DNA from: Rhynochetos jubatus
Taxonomy: Eukaryota; Chordata; Aves; Eurypygiformes; Rhynochetidae
Length of the DNA stretch: 64,000 nt
Direction: 5' to 3'
Assembly (NCBI GenBank): GCA_027574665.1
Contig: CM050656.1
Coordinates: 6,819,001 to 6,883,000 of the forward strand
Part shown: positions 14,601 to 29,600 of the stretch, one piece after another
Layout of the letters: the number at the start of each line of letters is the position of its first letter
How positions within the stretch are numbered: the stretch's first letter is position 1
The notes under the pieces: generated by a model
The model's database searches: none
What the model was told of the DNA's origin: nothing
The model's input: only the letters and a program-made list of their open reading frames with translations
Program-made: the position numbers and the translations under genes

Positions 14601-17600
14601 TGTTAATTTCACAGTGTGTCAAGGCTGGAGGGATTCGTACAACTGGTGTTCCCCTTTCAGAAAAGGAGGGGTAGTTCCTTTTTTACCAGAGGTGGACTCG
14701 CACAGACCCAGGTTTGGAACCAGCGATCGCCATCTGAGAGAGTGGAAGCGTCTCCCTGTGAGGTGCCATCAGGAATGCCTCTCCCCATCTGCATGCTCTT
14801 CCCTTCATCCAGAGGATGCAGAGCGCCTGTGTACCTGCAGAGGTAGGGACAGGGGGTTGCAAGAGTGAAATCTCTATTGGCATCAGTGGCTACACCCGAT
14901 TTCCTCGTCCTCAGAAATGAGCTCTTCTCCAGTTCTGCACTTCTGCACAGCACAGATTGCACTTTGAATTGGGACTTGCAGTTTGGGGGTGTTTCCAGCA
15001 GGGACTTCTGACTCCAGAGGAGCGTTCTTCCAGAGGCAGATACCTGTGCTGTGTGTAAAGAAATGCTCCTTGTTGGAGGCTTGATGCTTCAGTTCTCTGC
15101 TGTGGCGGTCTCAAAGTATTGCTCAACTCGTTGCAGGGTGCTGCAAAATCCTGTGCATTTAACATCGCTTTTATGCCTGACCTCTTCGTTCACTGTGAAT
15201 AATCAATGGAACAGAAAATTGTGTTTCTTTGTTTTATTGAGTAATGAAAGAGAAAATTGTGCTTCTTTTACCACACAACCCTTGCCAAAAATAGCACCTC
15301 ACTGTATTTTCTCTGGCTCTTTTTCTTTGCATTTAATATAGTAAAATAATAATAATCTTTTTTTCTCCCTGTTTGGATTTCTTTCCATCTTTGTGCCCTG
15401 AAGCTTCAAACGCCAAATTTTGCGAGTCGTAGAAATGTTCTGAGACATCAAATTAAGTAGAAACTGGAGAATGAGTTCTCAGAAGGTTGTGAATGCCACT
15501 GACGTCAATCTCAGATTGAAATAAGAAAGGAGGTATAGCTGGCGGACCCTGTGAGCAAGACTGTAAGGGCACTTATGCTAATTCTGTTGTTGGAGCAGAA
15601 ATTGTGTTTTTACAAATGAAGGCAATAGACCCAACTGAAGATTTAACAGCCATTCATCTTGGTAACTAGATGATTTTGAGCTTTCGTACTTTACGCTGAA
15701 ATTTGCCTTCAGCAAATTCAAACAAAATAGCTTGGAAGTGACTAAAATGAATGGCAGCATGCTTTCTGCTTTTTCAACTTGTAATAGAATTCAGTTTTCC
15801 AGCTCCACTTATTCCTCCTTCAAAGTAGCGTTGCAAAGTATAGGGTTTTTTTAATGAACAGAAGACTATGAACCTATATAGAGATTTTTCTTGATTATCT
15901 GTGGAAGAGAACTGTATTTTGAAAGTAGCAGAGAATCATGAAAGTCAGTGTGCCTTAAGAATTATTTTGATAACATGAAACACGCCTTTTAGAAAGCAGC
16001 TAGCAATACTGGTTTTGAAGTTAAACGCATGCAGATCGCGGCTCCGTATTTATTTGACAATGCTAGTGAAACTTCCTAGAGGTGTAGTGAGAAGAGTGTA
16101 CAAAGTGAGTGAAGGAAAGGGATGTTTTCCTTGTGGAAAGCACAAGGAAGTCATTTGCTATTAGCTTATCAGCGCAGAATGCTTTTACTTGTATGAATGT
16201 TTTGGCTTTAACAAACGTGTCAGTTCAAAGTTGACAACTGATACACTCGTTGGCTACCTTATCCTACCTCCATTCAGACAGTTCACTGGAAGCCTGCATC
16301 TAATTGTTAATTAGTACTAGTTAATTAGCCATCACTCCAAGTCTAGATGTGTTTTGACCAAAGGTATGTTTCCACCGGGGAAATAGGAGTCGATGATGTT
16401 CGGCCCTTTGTAAAATCAATCTATTTTGTAGAGCATCTTAGAGCAGCAGCTACAATAGTGTCAAGTTCAGAGAGACCAAAGTGAATTGAAGTGAGCCCAG
16501 AGGTATTGAAGGAGCAAGGTAATGTGATTGCTGGTTAACTGGATCAGGACAGCAAAGTGAATGCCTCCGTCAGGTTATCTGCACTGCAGTGCTCAGGCAC
16601 CTTTCCCATGCTGTGAAGACCACCTTTTGACAGGTTTCTATGGCACAGATTGGTAGCGTAGCATGTACCTGTGCATGAAATATTGCAGTCAAGGCCAGTA
16701 TGAAATTAAACAAGAAATACTGCTTCAAATTTAGAGATTAAATACAGGCTGGATGTACCTGCAGGGAGCCAGTGAGAGCTCAGTAGGAGAGTAATGAAGA
16801 GGGGCTGTCTAGCCAGCTATTCAGTGCAAAATGTACTTTTGTTTGGAAGCTGAGAAGAGTGCAAGGGAAGAGGTTCTGGCTCTTGAAGCTTGTGCATGGT
16901 GTTCTGTGAATAGACATACCAAAGAAGAGCAGCCACCCCAGGAGCTGGTGCTGCTGCCGGCTGTGGGAGACACCAGGGTGAGCCCGTCCCAGGGCTCACT
17001 CTCCAGCCACAGGCTCTTTCTGGGAGTGGGACCAAACCCCATCTAGTTACCATCCTCCTTTGCCATAATTCCTTGGTTACCATTGAAAGGGAGAGGCAGG
17101 GATGTGTTGATAGATAATTTGACTGAAAAGTTAGCAGCCGGTGGGATAGGAGATACTGTGCCTGAAGTATGTGATGACTGGATTTCTAAAGCTTCTGACC
17201 AAGAATGATCAGAGAGCATCCTGTAGTCACAGTGTACAGTTTTACCAGTGAGGGAGGGACATGGGTGTGGGGGGGGTGGGGTAAGACCTTTAAATTCCAC
17301 TTATAGGGTTAAGAAAACGTTTTAAATTGATAGCATCATGTCATAAAGAGCCTGTGGAATGTGTCTGATTCTGCAAGGGAGGAGGAGGAGGAGGATAGCT
17401 TTCAGTTATACATGGAACGGGATTGAAAAGGAGGTCCACCACAAGCTGGTTTGATTGGCTTCTAGGTTAGGAAGATGTTTCCCCGTTGGTAAAGATTTAC
17501 ATAATTGTACTAATTTTGTATCTGTTCCAGAAGCATCCATTTCTGATCACTGTTTGGATCAGAAGCTTGTACTGTTAGATGCTGAAACACTTCAGCTGCT

Positions 17601-20600
17601 GATCAGAGATTGCATGGTGATTTCTCTACCCCATGGTGAATGAGCAAGGAGGCAGAGAAGCTTTTCTGTTTCCTGAAGCTGCCTGTTTCTGGTTAACTAG
17701 CATAAAAATGCATATCTGCTGAATTGGTGCTTATCAGAATTCCTAAACAACTCTTCTGCCTCCAGCAGTGACACTCGATTATGTTTCTCATTCCTAAGCC
17801 TCTTAGAGATTAGCATTTATGAATCTCTCATAATGCTGTTTGCTTGACACATTTAGCTAGGCATCTGACAGTGATCAGTTGAGAGGAAAACAAGTCGTCT
17901 CATCGAATACGAATTGAGGCTTCTAGTGAGGAGGGTGGAGAGGCAAGCAAAGGTTTCCTGCTGTTTGAGTTAGAACAGGGCATTGGAACAGCTGAAATTT
18001 AATACAGAACCAGGCTCTATGTCCACTTCCCAGCCAACTTCAGACGGTGCACTACAGCTGGTTTTGTTAGCAATTGCAGCAGAGGCTGAGGATGGAGTGA
18101 ACTGTAGGGTGGCTCGGCTCTCACCTAGTCCTGCGCTTGGTCAGCTAAACCATGGGATAAAACCCACACACAGACCTGTGTAGGGCTGTCTGCTCAGTGT
18201 CCTCTGGGAATGCTGCTTGGGTTGGTTGGGTTGGTGGTTCCTGCGGCTGGAGATGGCACTGCACGGCCAGTCTGAGTGACCTTTCTGCAGTGGCTTCTCG
18301 ATGAAGGCTCCTGAGCATTCTTGTAATACAAATGATGTTAAGCAGTAGTTGGTATTGTAAGCAGGTGCATTCCAGCTCAGCGTACCTTGAACATTTGACA
18401 GCAACCAGATGTTTAACTAGGTAGAGTAAGCGATGACTCTAAATACCATCATATAAATCCTGCAAATGCTGCTGAAGCAGAGACTCCAGATACGCCTTGT
18501 GAATTGTGATTTCTCAGAGGTCCTGTCTGATCAGAGAGTAAACTCTGGTCTTTAACCCTTGATTAGACCCGGCAGAGACAGCACGTATTGTCATGCATCA
18601 CCAATTTCAGCAAGTCAGTTAATTGATCCTTTGGAGCTACACAAGGCTGGTTGAAAATTGTTATACAAAGATTTTCGTAGTATTTTAGCGGGAATTGACC
18701 CAACATTGCTGTTTGAAGTACCTGCAGAAAGCAGCTTTCTACAGCAGCACAGTCTTGCTTTGGTATACATTTCAGCCAGCGTATGGGATACATTTTAACT
18801 GAACACATGGAGAATTAATTTGATTTAAGTTGATTGGTTTTGATTACTGACATGAGGATATGCTAATGAGAAATGTCTAAAAGATACTTTCAATTTCTAG
18901 CACAGCTGATACATAATGTTTGTATGACATGCATGAAAAGTACAGGAAGAAATGTGATGGACTATTTTGACGTTTTTCTCAGTGGTTACTCCTTGATGAA
19001 CAGGAGGAGATGCATTATTCTGATTGCAGCTTGACAACACATTCCCCTGTCAGTACAAATTAAGACATCGAATATATCTAGCTAGGTTATATATATTTCT
19101 TTGCCTCAGGAAATTAGTAATACTGGTAACTGTAAATAAACCCAAAACAAACAAACCAGCAAACCTGCTAACCTGGCAGGAGTGTGGAGTTTGGGGGCTC
19201 ACAGCTTTGCACCCCCATCCTGAGGTGTGTGAAAACCTCCAGCTGGTGGATGGTAGCAGCCTTTAGCGGCCACACTTTGTGATGGGAGAGGGTAACCCCG
19301 TGCCAATTTTCAGCAAAACTTCTGCCTGTGGGTCAGGAGGATGCGTTGCAAGGGCAAAGTGCCAAAATAACCTTGCAACACTGAACTCCCACAACCCGTG
19401 TATGAGGCCTGGGCACCCAGCTCAGCCCACTGTCTTTAAAATCGGTCCTTTGGTTTTTAATTTACTGAAGCCTGTTCATTTTAGATGTTTGTGTACATGT
19501 TGCTTAGGGAGAAATAGCGTAGTATCATAGTGGAGAATTTTAAGAGGAAGCAGACTGTTGGATGCAACACGTCAAACCTGGGGCTAAAAACTTTTCCCTG
19601 AGTATTCAGTTATAGGTGGGAAGCCTTTCTTCTGTACTGTGTGGGTATGAATCAGCCAGGGTATGAAGTGCTGGTCTTTATAAAGCAACTAGAAGTGATA
19701 ACTCCTTCTTTGATGTAGCTATTCTTCCTATGCTCCCAAAAAGTCACCCCAATTTATCTATGTTGTGGTCCTGCAAATGCTTAATGAACATGCTCCACTC
19801 TAAATATACAAGTTCCAGCTCTAGTGTTCTTCACCTGTATGGGTATGGTATTGAAATAAACATCTTTTCAAATGGCCAGTACATTAAGCTGTGTCATAGC
19901 AAGTCATCTGCTCTCCGGGGAGGCTTGGCTGATGACTAGGCCCTAAAGTGTTTTCCACCTAGCCAAAAATACCCACTTCATCAAGGAGGTAAAAACCTTA
20001 TTTATATAAGAACATTAAGTGAAAACCCACTACGTAGTCATTGATAGCAACTGATCTCAGTGACTTATGCAAATAATCACTATAGACACAGCTGCCGCAG
20101 GAGGAGAAAGAGTGGAATGTTTTACAGATATCTCCGCGCGATGTTTTTGTTACAGCACTTGAGTGATCGCACTGCCTGTGCTACCAAGGTGAGCCATACA
20201 AATAGTATTTATTTAAGTAGACAAGAGCCTCCTGCATTGAGCCTGAGCAGGAGCAAGGGAGCTCTGCTGCTTTTTTCCTCCCCAGAGTCCCCCAGTGGGG
20301 TCAGGCTTTGTGCTTTGGCAGGAAACTATCCCCTGTGGAGAAGAAACGGGCACGTAAGGGAAGCTGGCGAGTGCCCGGAGATGGTAGGGTTGCAACTGCC
20401 TTCTCCCAGGGCAGCTCCAAGGCGAGCGCAGAGCTTGTTTGCACAGTTGGCAGCACAGCTGGCAGCAGTGCCAGTGAGGTTGCGCTGGGCACTCTGGAGT
20501 TCCCTCGACTTGAGGCAATGTGGTGTGTCAAGAGGAGGAGACAGCACTCCTGTAAAGGAGAAAGTCCCACTGATGTATGCAGGGCTGCTCCGTAGGCAAG

Positions 20601-23600
20601 AGGGGTGTTCTCCTTGGGCACAGAACGACACAACCTGGCTTTAATGCTTTCGCCATGTTTTGCAGGAGTCGTTCATATGACATGAGCACGGTTGCTAACA
20701 TCAGGAAGAGGTTTACTGATATTGGATCTGTTCCTGCCAAGCAGGAGGTGGCATCTCTTCCTAGATGGGGCAGATGACAGCCTTGATATGGCCAGGAGGC
20801 AGTTTGTATATGATATCTGGAAAGTATAGCTTGGCAGTTAACACCTGTGTTCATTCAGGTGGGTAAACAGACAGGCAGGAATGGCAAATGAGGTATGCTT
20901 CTAGTGTGAACTTACGATACTTAATGTTTCTTCTTGGCCAAAGCAACTTGTATTTCAATATAAATGAACAGCTACCTCCAGACTGGTATTTCTTTGATTT
21001 TTCTTTTATATATGAGTTGTTAATTCCTTGCAACTGAATTCCTGTTTTATTTTAGGAAGTACACAAAGTAGTCCTGGATGTGGCTTTGTCATACTGGTGT
21101 CTAGAGGTGTCTGTCTGTCACACACCCCAAATTCAGGTCTTCTCTGCAAGGACAGTTAGGGGTACAAGTAGGTCTAGGGCACTGGAAGTGGCCAGAAGCA
21201 ATCAATGGAGGCAGGAAGGTGACTGTGTAGCTGGGAGGAAAAGACTTGCTAGTGAAGGGTCACTGAAGAGAGAAGGGACCTTGAAAAGACTAGCAGGAGT
21301 CCTAAAAGGTCCTGGCGATGTGCCCTTGTCTCCCTTGCTTTAATACCACATGACATGCTTTCTGTCCTCCTTCCCTGAGCTGCCCCTCTAGCCCTGTCTG
21401 TCTGGAGTGACAGGAGGATGTTTGCAATTGGCAGCTTTTTGTTGCAGCTGAGCAAGTGAATAAACGGTAGATAGCTGCTAATCTGAGCTGAGGTCAGACA
21501 AGCCCAGAAAACTCCAGCTTCTACAGCAGCATACCCAAGAGCAAAATCAGTTTCAGATGCTTTGTCTGAAGTTACCTTGGAAAACTGCATCCAGAAATGA
21601 TTTCATTTTCAAACTGTGGAAACTATAATGAATTATGAATAACAAGCTTGGTGACTCCTGTGAACAAAGAAATTCTGAAAAAATCCTGTGCTGGTTATTG
21701 CAGCTTCCCACAGAAGAGGATGAATGAGTTTACAGTGGAGAAAGTACAGCTCCGTGTTGCCTTTAAACTATACAATTTTGTGTTGAAAGCAAGAAGCTGG
21801 AAGGAACAATGGTGCCATGGTAACTTGTGATCTTTTTAATCTTTCCTACAAGATTGAAAAACTGTTTACCATAGCAATATCAAATCAATATAGTGCATTC
21901 CTTCTGAATTTCTTGTTTTCCCTTTTATTACAATGGTTTGTTTGAAAGCTCTCTGATGCTATATACTAAAGCTACTGAAGCTTTGCGGTACCCTCAGTAA
22001 AACAAAGATGCTAATTACAAGCATTTTTATTACTGTGCCTAGTTGAATTTTTTCCCTTAACTTGTTCCTTTTCTTTGTTTTAACAATCCTATTAACACCT
22101 GAGAATTCTGACCTAAGCACAGTCTAATTGAGACACACTGTGAAGCCTGTAAGTGAGCTTCTGTTTTCATTAGATAATTTCATTAATTATATTTCCATTG
22201 TTTGCTCGTGAACTCTGAGAACGATGTCTGAGAAATGCCATTTCAGTAGCCACGTGCACGTAGAGGTGGTGACAACTCTGCTTCTCCAGAGCGTGGTTAT
22301 AATTCTCGGGTCAGTCTGAGCACTAATCTGCATTACCACGCTATGAAATTGTTCAACGTTCAGACTAGGTCACAAGCTGACAAAATGGAAAAGCTCCAAG
22401 AAGATGCTGCTGCATGCTACAAGCACATGTCAGAAGGCATCAAATCCTGACCCGAGTGTCTTGGATGCAAACAGAAAACAGACAAAATGCATCTTTGACT
22501 TGGAATGTCTTAAACTTTACCAGATTTCTTCATAACTCTGTGGGTGCTGAGTTTGGCCAAACCCCTGGAAGTGACAGAAGAAACACACAAAGATTTAAAA
22601 ACCAAACACCCCCACCCCCCCCACCAACAACAAAACCGCCAGCAGACGCCTGTGATTACCAAATAAAATAGCTGATCGAAGAGTTTCCCTCCTCCACTGA
22701 AAATGTAAAGAGTGAAGTGGGCACAAGTCCTAAACCCAGTGAGATCAGCAGCAGTTCTTTCGTCTTACTGACTATGACAAGGATAGTACCACCTTCTCAT
22801 CTTTAGTTTCCAGTGTTCTTGGGAATTGCTGAAGCAGAGAGTCATTCAGACTGGAAGGAGAGACTGTTGCTGATGAAGCCTGTTCCCTGCCCAAGGAACT
22901 GCTCGTTTTGCCTTTGCTGAAACAAGCCGGGTAACACCTCAGGATGTTTGTTGTCACTTAGTTCATCCAAATGCAGCTCACCTTTCCAGTGTTTTTTAAT
23001 AAGCCAGCCCTCCCATCAACTCTTTTGCCGTTCTTTTGGCTCACTGCAGTTTGTCTCCTTCCCAGCAGTGTGGTCTCTGCAGCAGATCGCATTGCCCTGG
23101 GAGAAGTCCCAGTGTATTTCTAGCAGCATCCCTCCCATTTTCTTTCATGGGCACAGAGATGGACCTCTGTGCTTGCCAGATGCACCTTTACTACCTGCTG
23201 GTTTTCTTTCCACACAAAAATGCAGCCTCTTCTGTTTTCAGAGTGGCAGAGCCATGGACGTAGCATCAAAGCAAGTGTGGATGAGAGGTTGTTCCGGCAG
23301 CTTGCCTCAATAAACTGTTTTGAAAGATAGGGTATATGTGGAGGTCACTTATGTTTACATCTCTTTTCATGAGGTAGACTGCAACTAGTCTCTTCATTAA
23401 TTAAAAGGACATAAACTTGTACCATAAAGTTGCCTGTTCTTATCTAGGAGATTTTCTATAACATTTGCTCTCCGTTGATATAACTGTCCTAATGAATGCA
23501 GGGCTGATTTGATATGATATCATTAGTGATGTGGAAGGACACTTTGAGATTAGAACAGAGTGTATGTTCTTTATCATGCAATACTTACTGTCTGACTGTT

Positions 23601-26600
23601 TGGCTCCAGGAAGAGTACATACCGTGGATGAAAATTTGCAGTGTATTTATTTATGCCCCACTTGATAAGGCTAACTAGAGTCTAGGAAATGTTTAGTCAC
23701 TAGGCATCAGGAAGGCTAGCACAAAGCACAGCTCAGCTCTGGCAAAGACTCTTTGCTGAGTATTAGATCCTAGGATTTCCTTCTCTCATCTGGAGGTGTT
23801 GGCAGGAGATGAGCTCTGATGCTACCACATGGCCTGTCAAAAGGGTGAGGGTGTCTGAGATTTATGGGAGCTCTCAGTATGTAAGACAGGACGCACTTGT
23901 CCTCGCACATGTACCTCGTCATCGTGCAGTGAGTGCTGGTAGGACAGGGGTGAAGTCTTCTGCTTTCCCTTCAGGCTTCACATGAAGAACTAGCGAAAGG
24001 AGACATCTGAGCAGAGAGATCTGTATATTATTGTGGCTTTCATAATTTTTCAACTGACTCAGAAGGTGAAAAGAAAACCTTTGGTCAGGGGAAATAACTT
24101 TCCCTGGGGTACACTGGACAGAGAAGGAAGACCTGGCTGCTATGTGAGGAGAGCAGCTGTTTGTTGTGTTTGGTTTTTTCCCTTCAGTTCTTTGTATTAA
24201 TTTTATTAATGCTTTAAATGGGGATACATGTTGTTCTCTGGATTCTGTTTTTCTGAGAATGGTGACTGTTATGAATATACCAGTGAAACGGAAATGGTTT
24301 CCTGCAAGACCAGAAATCATTCTGGTTTGGGGAAAGGCCAGATACTGTCCCTGCCTGCATCTTGGCATAAAGCATTAGGGTATGGTCCCGACAGCCAACA
24401 CCAAAGCTTCTCCTGCTTCTCTACAGCCTGCAAAATTAGGTGAAGTTGTAATTCTTTGACATCAGAGTAAGGCTAAATAGTGGCAGGCAGCAAGTGCAGT
24501 TGATTTAAATGGTTTCATGATGTTTTGAAGCAGTTGTGCTCTTGCTGAAGTCATGTCCCCGTAGTTTTAAAATGTCTTTAGCTCATTGGCAGATCTAATT
24601 CTGCTCGCTTATACCTTCTGCTTTGCTCCAAAGTTTGCTTTCGCACCCTTTCAGTCACGTGAAATGATTTGGACTGGAGTGGGACAAGAACAAGTCCTAA
24701 GACCCTTCTTTTTGTCTCTGTCATAGTAAATAACTTGTATTCCTCAAAACATCAATTTGTTGCGCCTTCCCCAGACGAATCACATCGTCACATGAAAGCA
24801 GAGGAGCTCAATCTGCCCAGAGGTTAGTTCTCACTAAGGAAGCTGGTTTCATTTGATAAATATTTCAGTGTGTGTTTTCCCCAGTGTAACCGCACAAATT
24901 CATTCCTGAGCTGGTCTAACAGGGCGACGGTAATGGAGTGTAGAATTGCCCTTTGCTGAACTGAGCCGGTGGTCTAGAGAGCCTGTGGTCAATTTTCTGG
25001 TGGCGAACAGTCTGGCTGATTTAGGAAGCAGCATAATGCTTATGCATGAACTTGAACTTGTATTGTGCCTGATACTATGATCGCTTTAATTACAGTTTTG
25101 TTGATAGACCTTTGCTAGCTTGGGGTGATGCTGTGCAGTTTCCCTATTTTATGAAGCTATATTAATGTAAAATTGACTGAATGTAATGAAGAATGATGCC
25201 CCCACGTTTTTGTTGATCTGTGCAGCATCGCACGTATTTAGTGTTCTGTACAAATGTGATCTCATGCTGTCCCTGTTGCACACAGGATTTTCATTTGCTT
25301 TAAATAAGACAGCCTGGAGTTGTCATTATCAGCTCTTTTTACAGCCTTCTTTCCTTGGTCTGAGATCTGTGTCTTGGGAAACAGATCACATGGAAAATGC
25401 TGTATCTTCCTACCTAGAAACTTAGTCTTACGGGAGAGGTCAGGACCTCTGCGTATGCAGGATTCTTCACTGAGGTCACTGGGTGCGAGCAGGACCTTAC
25501 AGTTCTTCAGGGCTTATTTTATATCAAAGTTCAGTTGCCAAATGGCGTCTCCCCAGATCTGGGCTGCATCGAGTGGTCCGGGTGAGGCAGTGGGCTGTGC
25601 TTGAGAGCCAGGCCGAGGTCCCTCTGGTGTGAATGGCTGGGGACAGATGGACCTGGAGGCGTGCAGCGACAGCACTGCTCTCCATCAGAAACAGGTAAGG
25701 ACACTACGTGGCACACTGGCACTGTCTTCTCTGCCCTACAGACCTACCCCTGATAAAAATAATTCTGTTGCCTTCAGCAGAAGCTCGCTCAAATCCTGTA
25801 AAAAGTGTAAACAATGCTGCTGTAGCAAACCTTCTCTGTAGCTAACCATTTTCCTGCTAGGATGCTAATCCTTTGACACTTACCGCTTGTGTACATGTGC
25901 ATGTATTGGCCTAGCAGTGAGTTGGGTTTGAAATGGTCTGTTGCTTTGCCTCACGTTGCTCAATAAATCATTAGAAATACGATAGGGTTCTCCACCGGTA
26001 TTTTTCTTGTCAATATTCGTTCTTTATATTGCTTGACTTCAACTGCATGAGATTCACACTGGTGCGAACATCCATTAATGCTCATTTTCCAGCTGATTAT
26101 ACTCAAAGGCAATGTAAGGTAGGCCCAGCAGCATCTGTCCAACCTCAGTTTGGGCCAGGATTTCTCACTGAAATCCTGATCATCTTAAGTGCTGACATGA
26201 TATTCTCATTAGTATCAGAATTGTGGACCTGCTGTAGAACACGCTGTGATTTACCTAGCTGTAGTCTGCTTGCTAAATCTGTCTGAAATGTATTTGGCCT
26301 CTTAGGATTGTTAGCAATGAGCCAGGCCCTCAAAGATTTTTTTTTTTCCTTTGTGGTTTTTTTTTTTTTCATTTAGATAGGGCTTCCTTTCCTCTATTTG
26401 CTTGGCAAAACCATTGTCCTTGAAAAAAGGACTAGAGGAATGGATTTTGGCTTGGATTCATCCTAAAATGAGCTTAGGTCCAGTATCTTTAATTTAGAAG
26501 CAATGCTAAGTGATTCCTGCCAAGAAGAGATGCTAAAAATCAGTTTTCTAAACAGCTGATGAAGGAAATAATTAGGACATCTCAAGCGGGTGATGGTGGT

Positions 26601-29600
26601 AGAGAAAATCTGATTGTAGCCCTATTTGATCTTAGGGCAGGGAGAAGCAGTTCTTGATGGGTAGGGACTGGCAGGGCGAGGATTGGAACAGAGTTAGAAG
26701 TTTGTTTGAATGTCAGGTAAATTAGTTATTATGTCCTTCCTTTTTTTTATCATGCCAACAACACGTTTTCTTCAGCTGGGAAATCTGCTGTTGTTTTCCT
26801 CTTTCTTTCTGAAAAGGTAGATATGAAGATGTACTTTTCATCAGCAAGATTTGAACCACTCAGGCCCTTTGCGATTCCACTGGCCCAGGAAGCACTACGT
26901 GGCCTAGCCAGAGCAGGGGGGGTGTTGTGGGGATGAAGTGACTAGCACACAGTAAAAATACCAAACGGCAAAACATCTCGCTTGTACGTCAAGAAGTATT
27001 TGCTCATAACCCTCTTTCCAAATGGAAAGGAGAAGATGAACTCAAAGTGGCGTGCAAAATGACCTGACACCAAGGGGCCCCTTGGCACTCTAAGGACGTG
27101 ACCGCCCCCAAGGGACCACACAGCTGCTTGCTGAACTGCCTCAGGAGAGAGTAGAGCCATCTGCAGCTGCTGCACAATGACATTTCTCGTTCTAACATCT
27201 GGACTGTGTGGTTGTAATAGAAAACATTACGGTAAATGGTAGCAAATTATCGTCTTTGTCTTGTGCTGTTACTGAGCATCGTCGTGTGTATATTGTTGTG
27301 GTTGACAAAGAACTTTGATTCTGTGCCTCTATTTTAAGATGCTTATGACTACTCCAAAATAGCTGTCCTTTAGCTGAAAGTTTTCCTTTCTATTCTCAGC
27401 AGAGATGTGGGTTTACTTGGAAAATTTCGAATTCCATTTGATTGTTTTACATTTTTTTGAATTTAAACAAAAACCTCTGCTCAAACTCTACTCAAGTGAG
27501 ATACATACCTTTTTCTTTTCTTTTTTCCTTCTGATTTACAAGCCTCACATTGTTCTTGGGTTTTATTGTCTTTAAGCTTTCATTCTACCTCCTTGAGCGC
27601 TAGAACCTTAAATGTCTATATGTTTGTTTAATGCTCACCTGAATTCAGCAGTGGGGCTTTTTTCCTAGGGCGGAAATTGCCCAATCAACCCTTAATTTCC
27701 ACTAAATCTTGAAAAATTACACATAAGGTTTTAAAGACCTTAAAAGAATATTTGTTTTTTATTACTGGTGTGCAGTTCTTAATATAAATCATGTTTGGTT
27801 ATTTCCTTTTTGTCTTGTCGCTGCCCTTCAATTTGAAGCAGGAGTTCTTGCCTCACAGTCGTAATTTGATTTGGTATTTTGATCTTGGAAATATCGTAAA
27901 CACCTTCCCAGGATTTCTGAGCACTTTGTCTTAGAATTGATGTCCTTGACATAATATCTCTAGGGGGCTCTTGTGAAGCATGAGGCTCACATTTAGCTCT
28001 AATCCACAACCTAAATAAGCTGAAAGCTTCCCTTGATAAGAACAAGCCCTGGGAGTGATGCTTATAGCAGAGTTTTCTTACAATTTGGGGTACTAACAGG
28101 GCTTCCAGGCACATTTTCACTGGGCTTCACAAACACCTTTTGGACATAACTACTTGCTTTGTAAATGAGATAACAGAAGGTCTTGCCCAGAGTGGTGCAG
28201 CGGCGGGCAGGGCTGGCCACCACCATGATGCTGCTGCCCAGCCTTGCGCAGAGCCCGCTCCCGCAGCAGCCCCTCTCCCTGCCTGCTTCTCTTGCTGGTT
28301 ACCATGACATTGGATCACCTAGAAATAGGCTCCAGGAAGTCTGGGTCTTGTTCTGCTGCTCTCAGAGCTGGGATTTGCTCTGTTTAGCTTGTGTGCGTTC
28401 GAGGGGGAGGGAGGCCGATCGCACGATAATGCTAATTCCCCTCCCCTGTGCTTGTTCTGTTGCAGGCCAAAGAACTGGGCTACTGAGTTTAGACAGATTT
28501 GTACCGCAGATCATTTAACTTCCTCCTCAGGGATCTTGCGTTTGTTCTTTTGGCCGCTGATTCATGGTACATTGCGATTTTCCTTCCTGCCGTGCATCAG
28601 AAGACTGCTGTTAGGACCCACACGGCGGTAGCTGGGCTGTAGCACATCTGTCCACTGCACTGCAGGACCGTTTGGGATGTCCACGCTTGCTCGTTCACAG
28701 TACTGTAGTGCTGCTTCTGAAGTACTCTGGCTGCGATTAATTTATCTGCTTCTCAACAACCCTAGCTAATTAATAATGCTTACAGTGGCTAACGTTGCTC
28801 AGACATCTGTGCTCGGTACAGCTGTTCTTACAGGGGCTGATTAACAGAATTAAAGGGTATACGTGGGACAACTAAAGGGATCTCACAAAACCAGCAAAAT
28901 ATTTTATATAAAAATACGTTTAGTGCCTAAAATGCTTCTTATTCTAGGATCGCACTCAATGTTTTTCTTAAATATTTTTTTATTGTAGCAGTGATAGTTT
29001 TATCGTTTGCCTGCCGTGGATGGGCTTTCAAACCCATCATACCTCTGAGCTTTGTTTGCTGTTAGCTTCTGCTGCTTATTTGCAGCTAGAGAAGTGGAAA
29101 ATGGAAGTAGGTGTATGGCGTGGATGCTACATATTTTTATTACTGGCATATCTTTATTTTTTGACCAAGATAACTGGATCAGGAAGAATAAAAATTATCA
29201 GTGATCTTCATATTAATTTAGTAATGAAAAATAAGAGTTTTAATTCTGTAAAATTTAAGAAATGTGCACAGTTAATTTAATCTTCGTGTGTACCTCTCTT
29301 CATGTGATTTCTCTTTTGCAGCCAGTGTCTTCTAAATACTCTTAACAGAGAAACTCAACCTACAGAAAGATGAGCAGATAATGTTCATAAGCAAGCAGCC
29401 CTATTTCAGTCTTCCTTACCGTTTGACAGATCAGGAGGGGCAACTGCTGCTAATCTTCACTACAGTCCCAAGGCACCTGGGAAAATGGAAATAACTTTTT
29501 TAACATCCTACTAGGTCATGAGCAGGAGTGTTGATCACAGTACCTTGGCCTGATTCCAGTTTGGAAATTTCATTCTGCTGAGCAAATGCGCCCTGTTGCA

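Noticed and set aside
20060-20644. 194-codon open frame on the + strand in the RAB3B intron
   Set aside because: Lies in a GC-richer patch where several overlapping frames on both strands are open; no domain is visible.
27779-28120. 113-codon open frame on the - strand inside the RAB3B intron, with protein-like composition
   Set aside because: No recognised family, and no promoter, splice or poly(A) context; a frame of this length is expected by chance in 30 kb.
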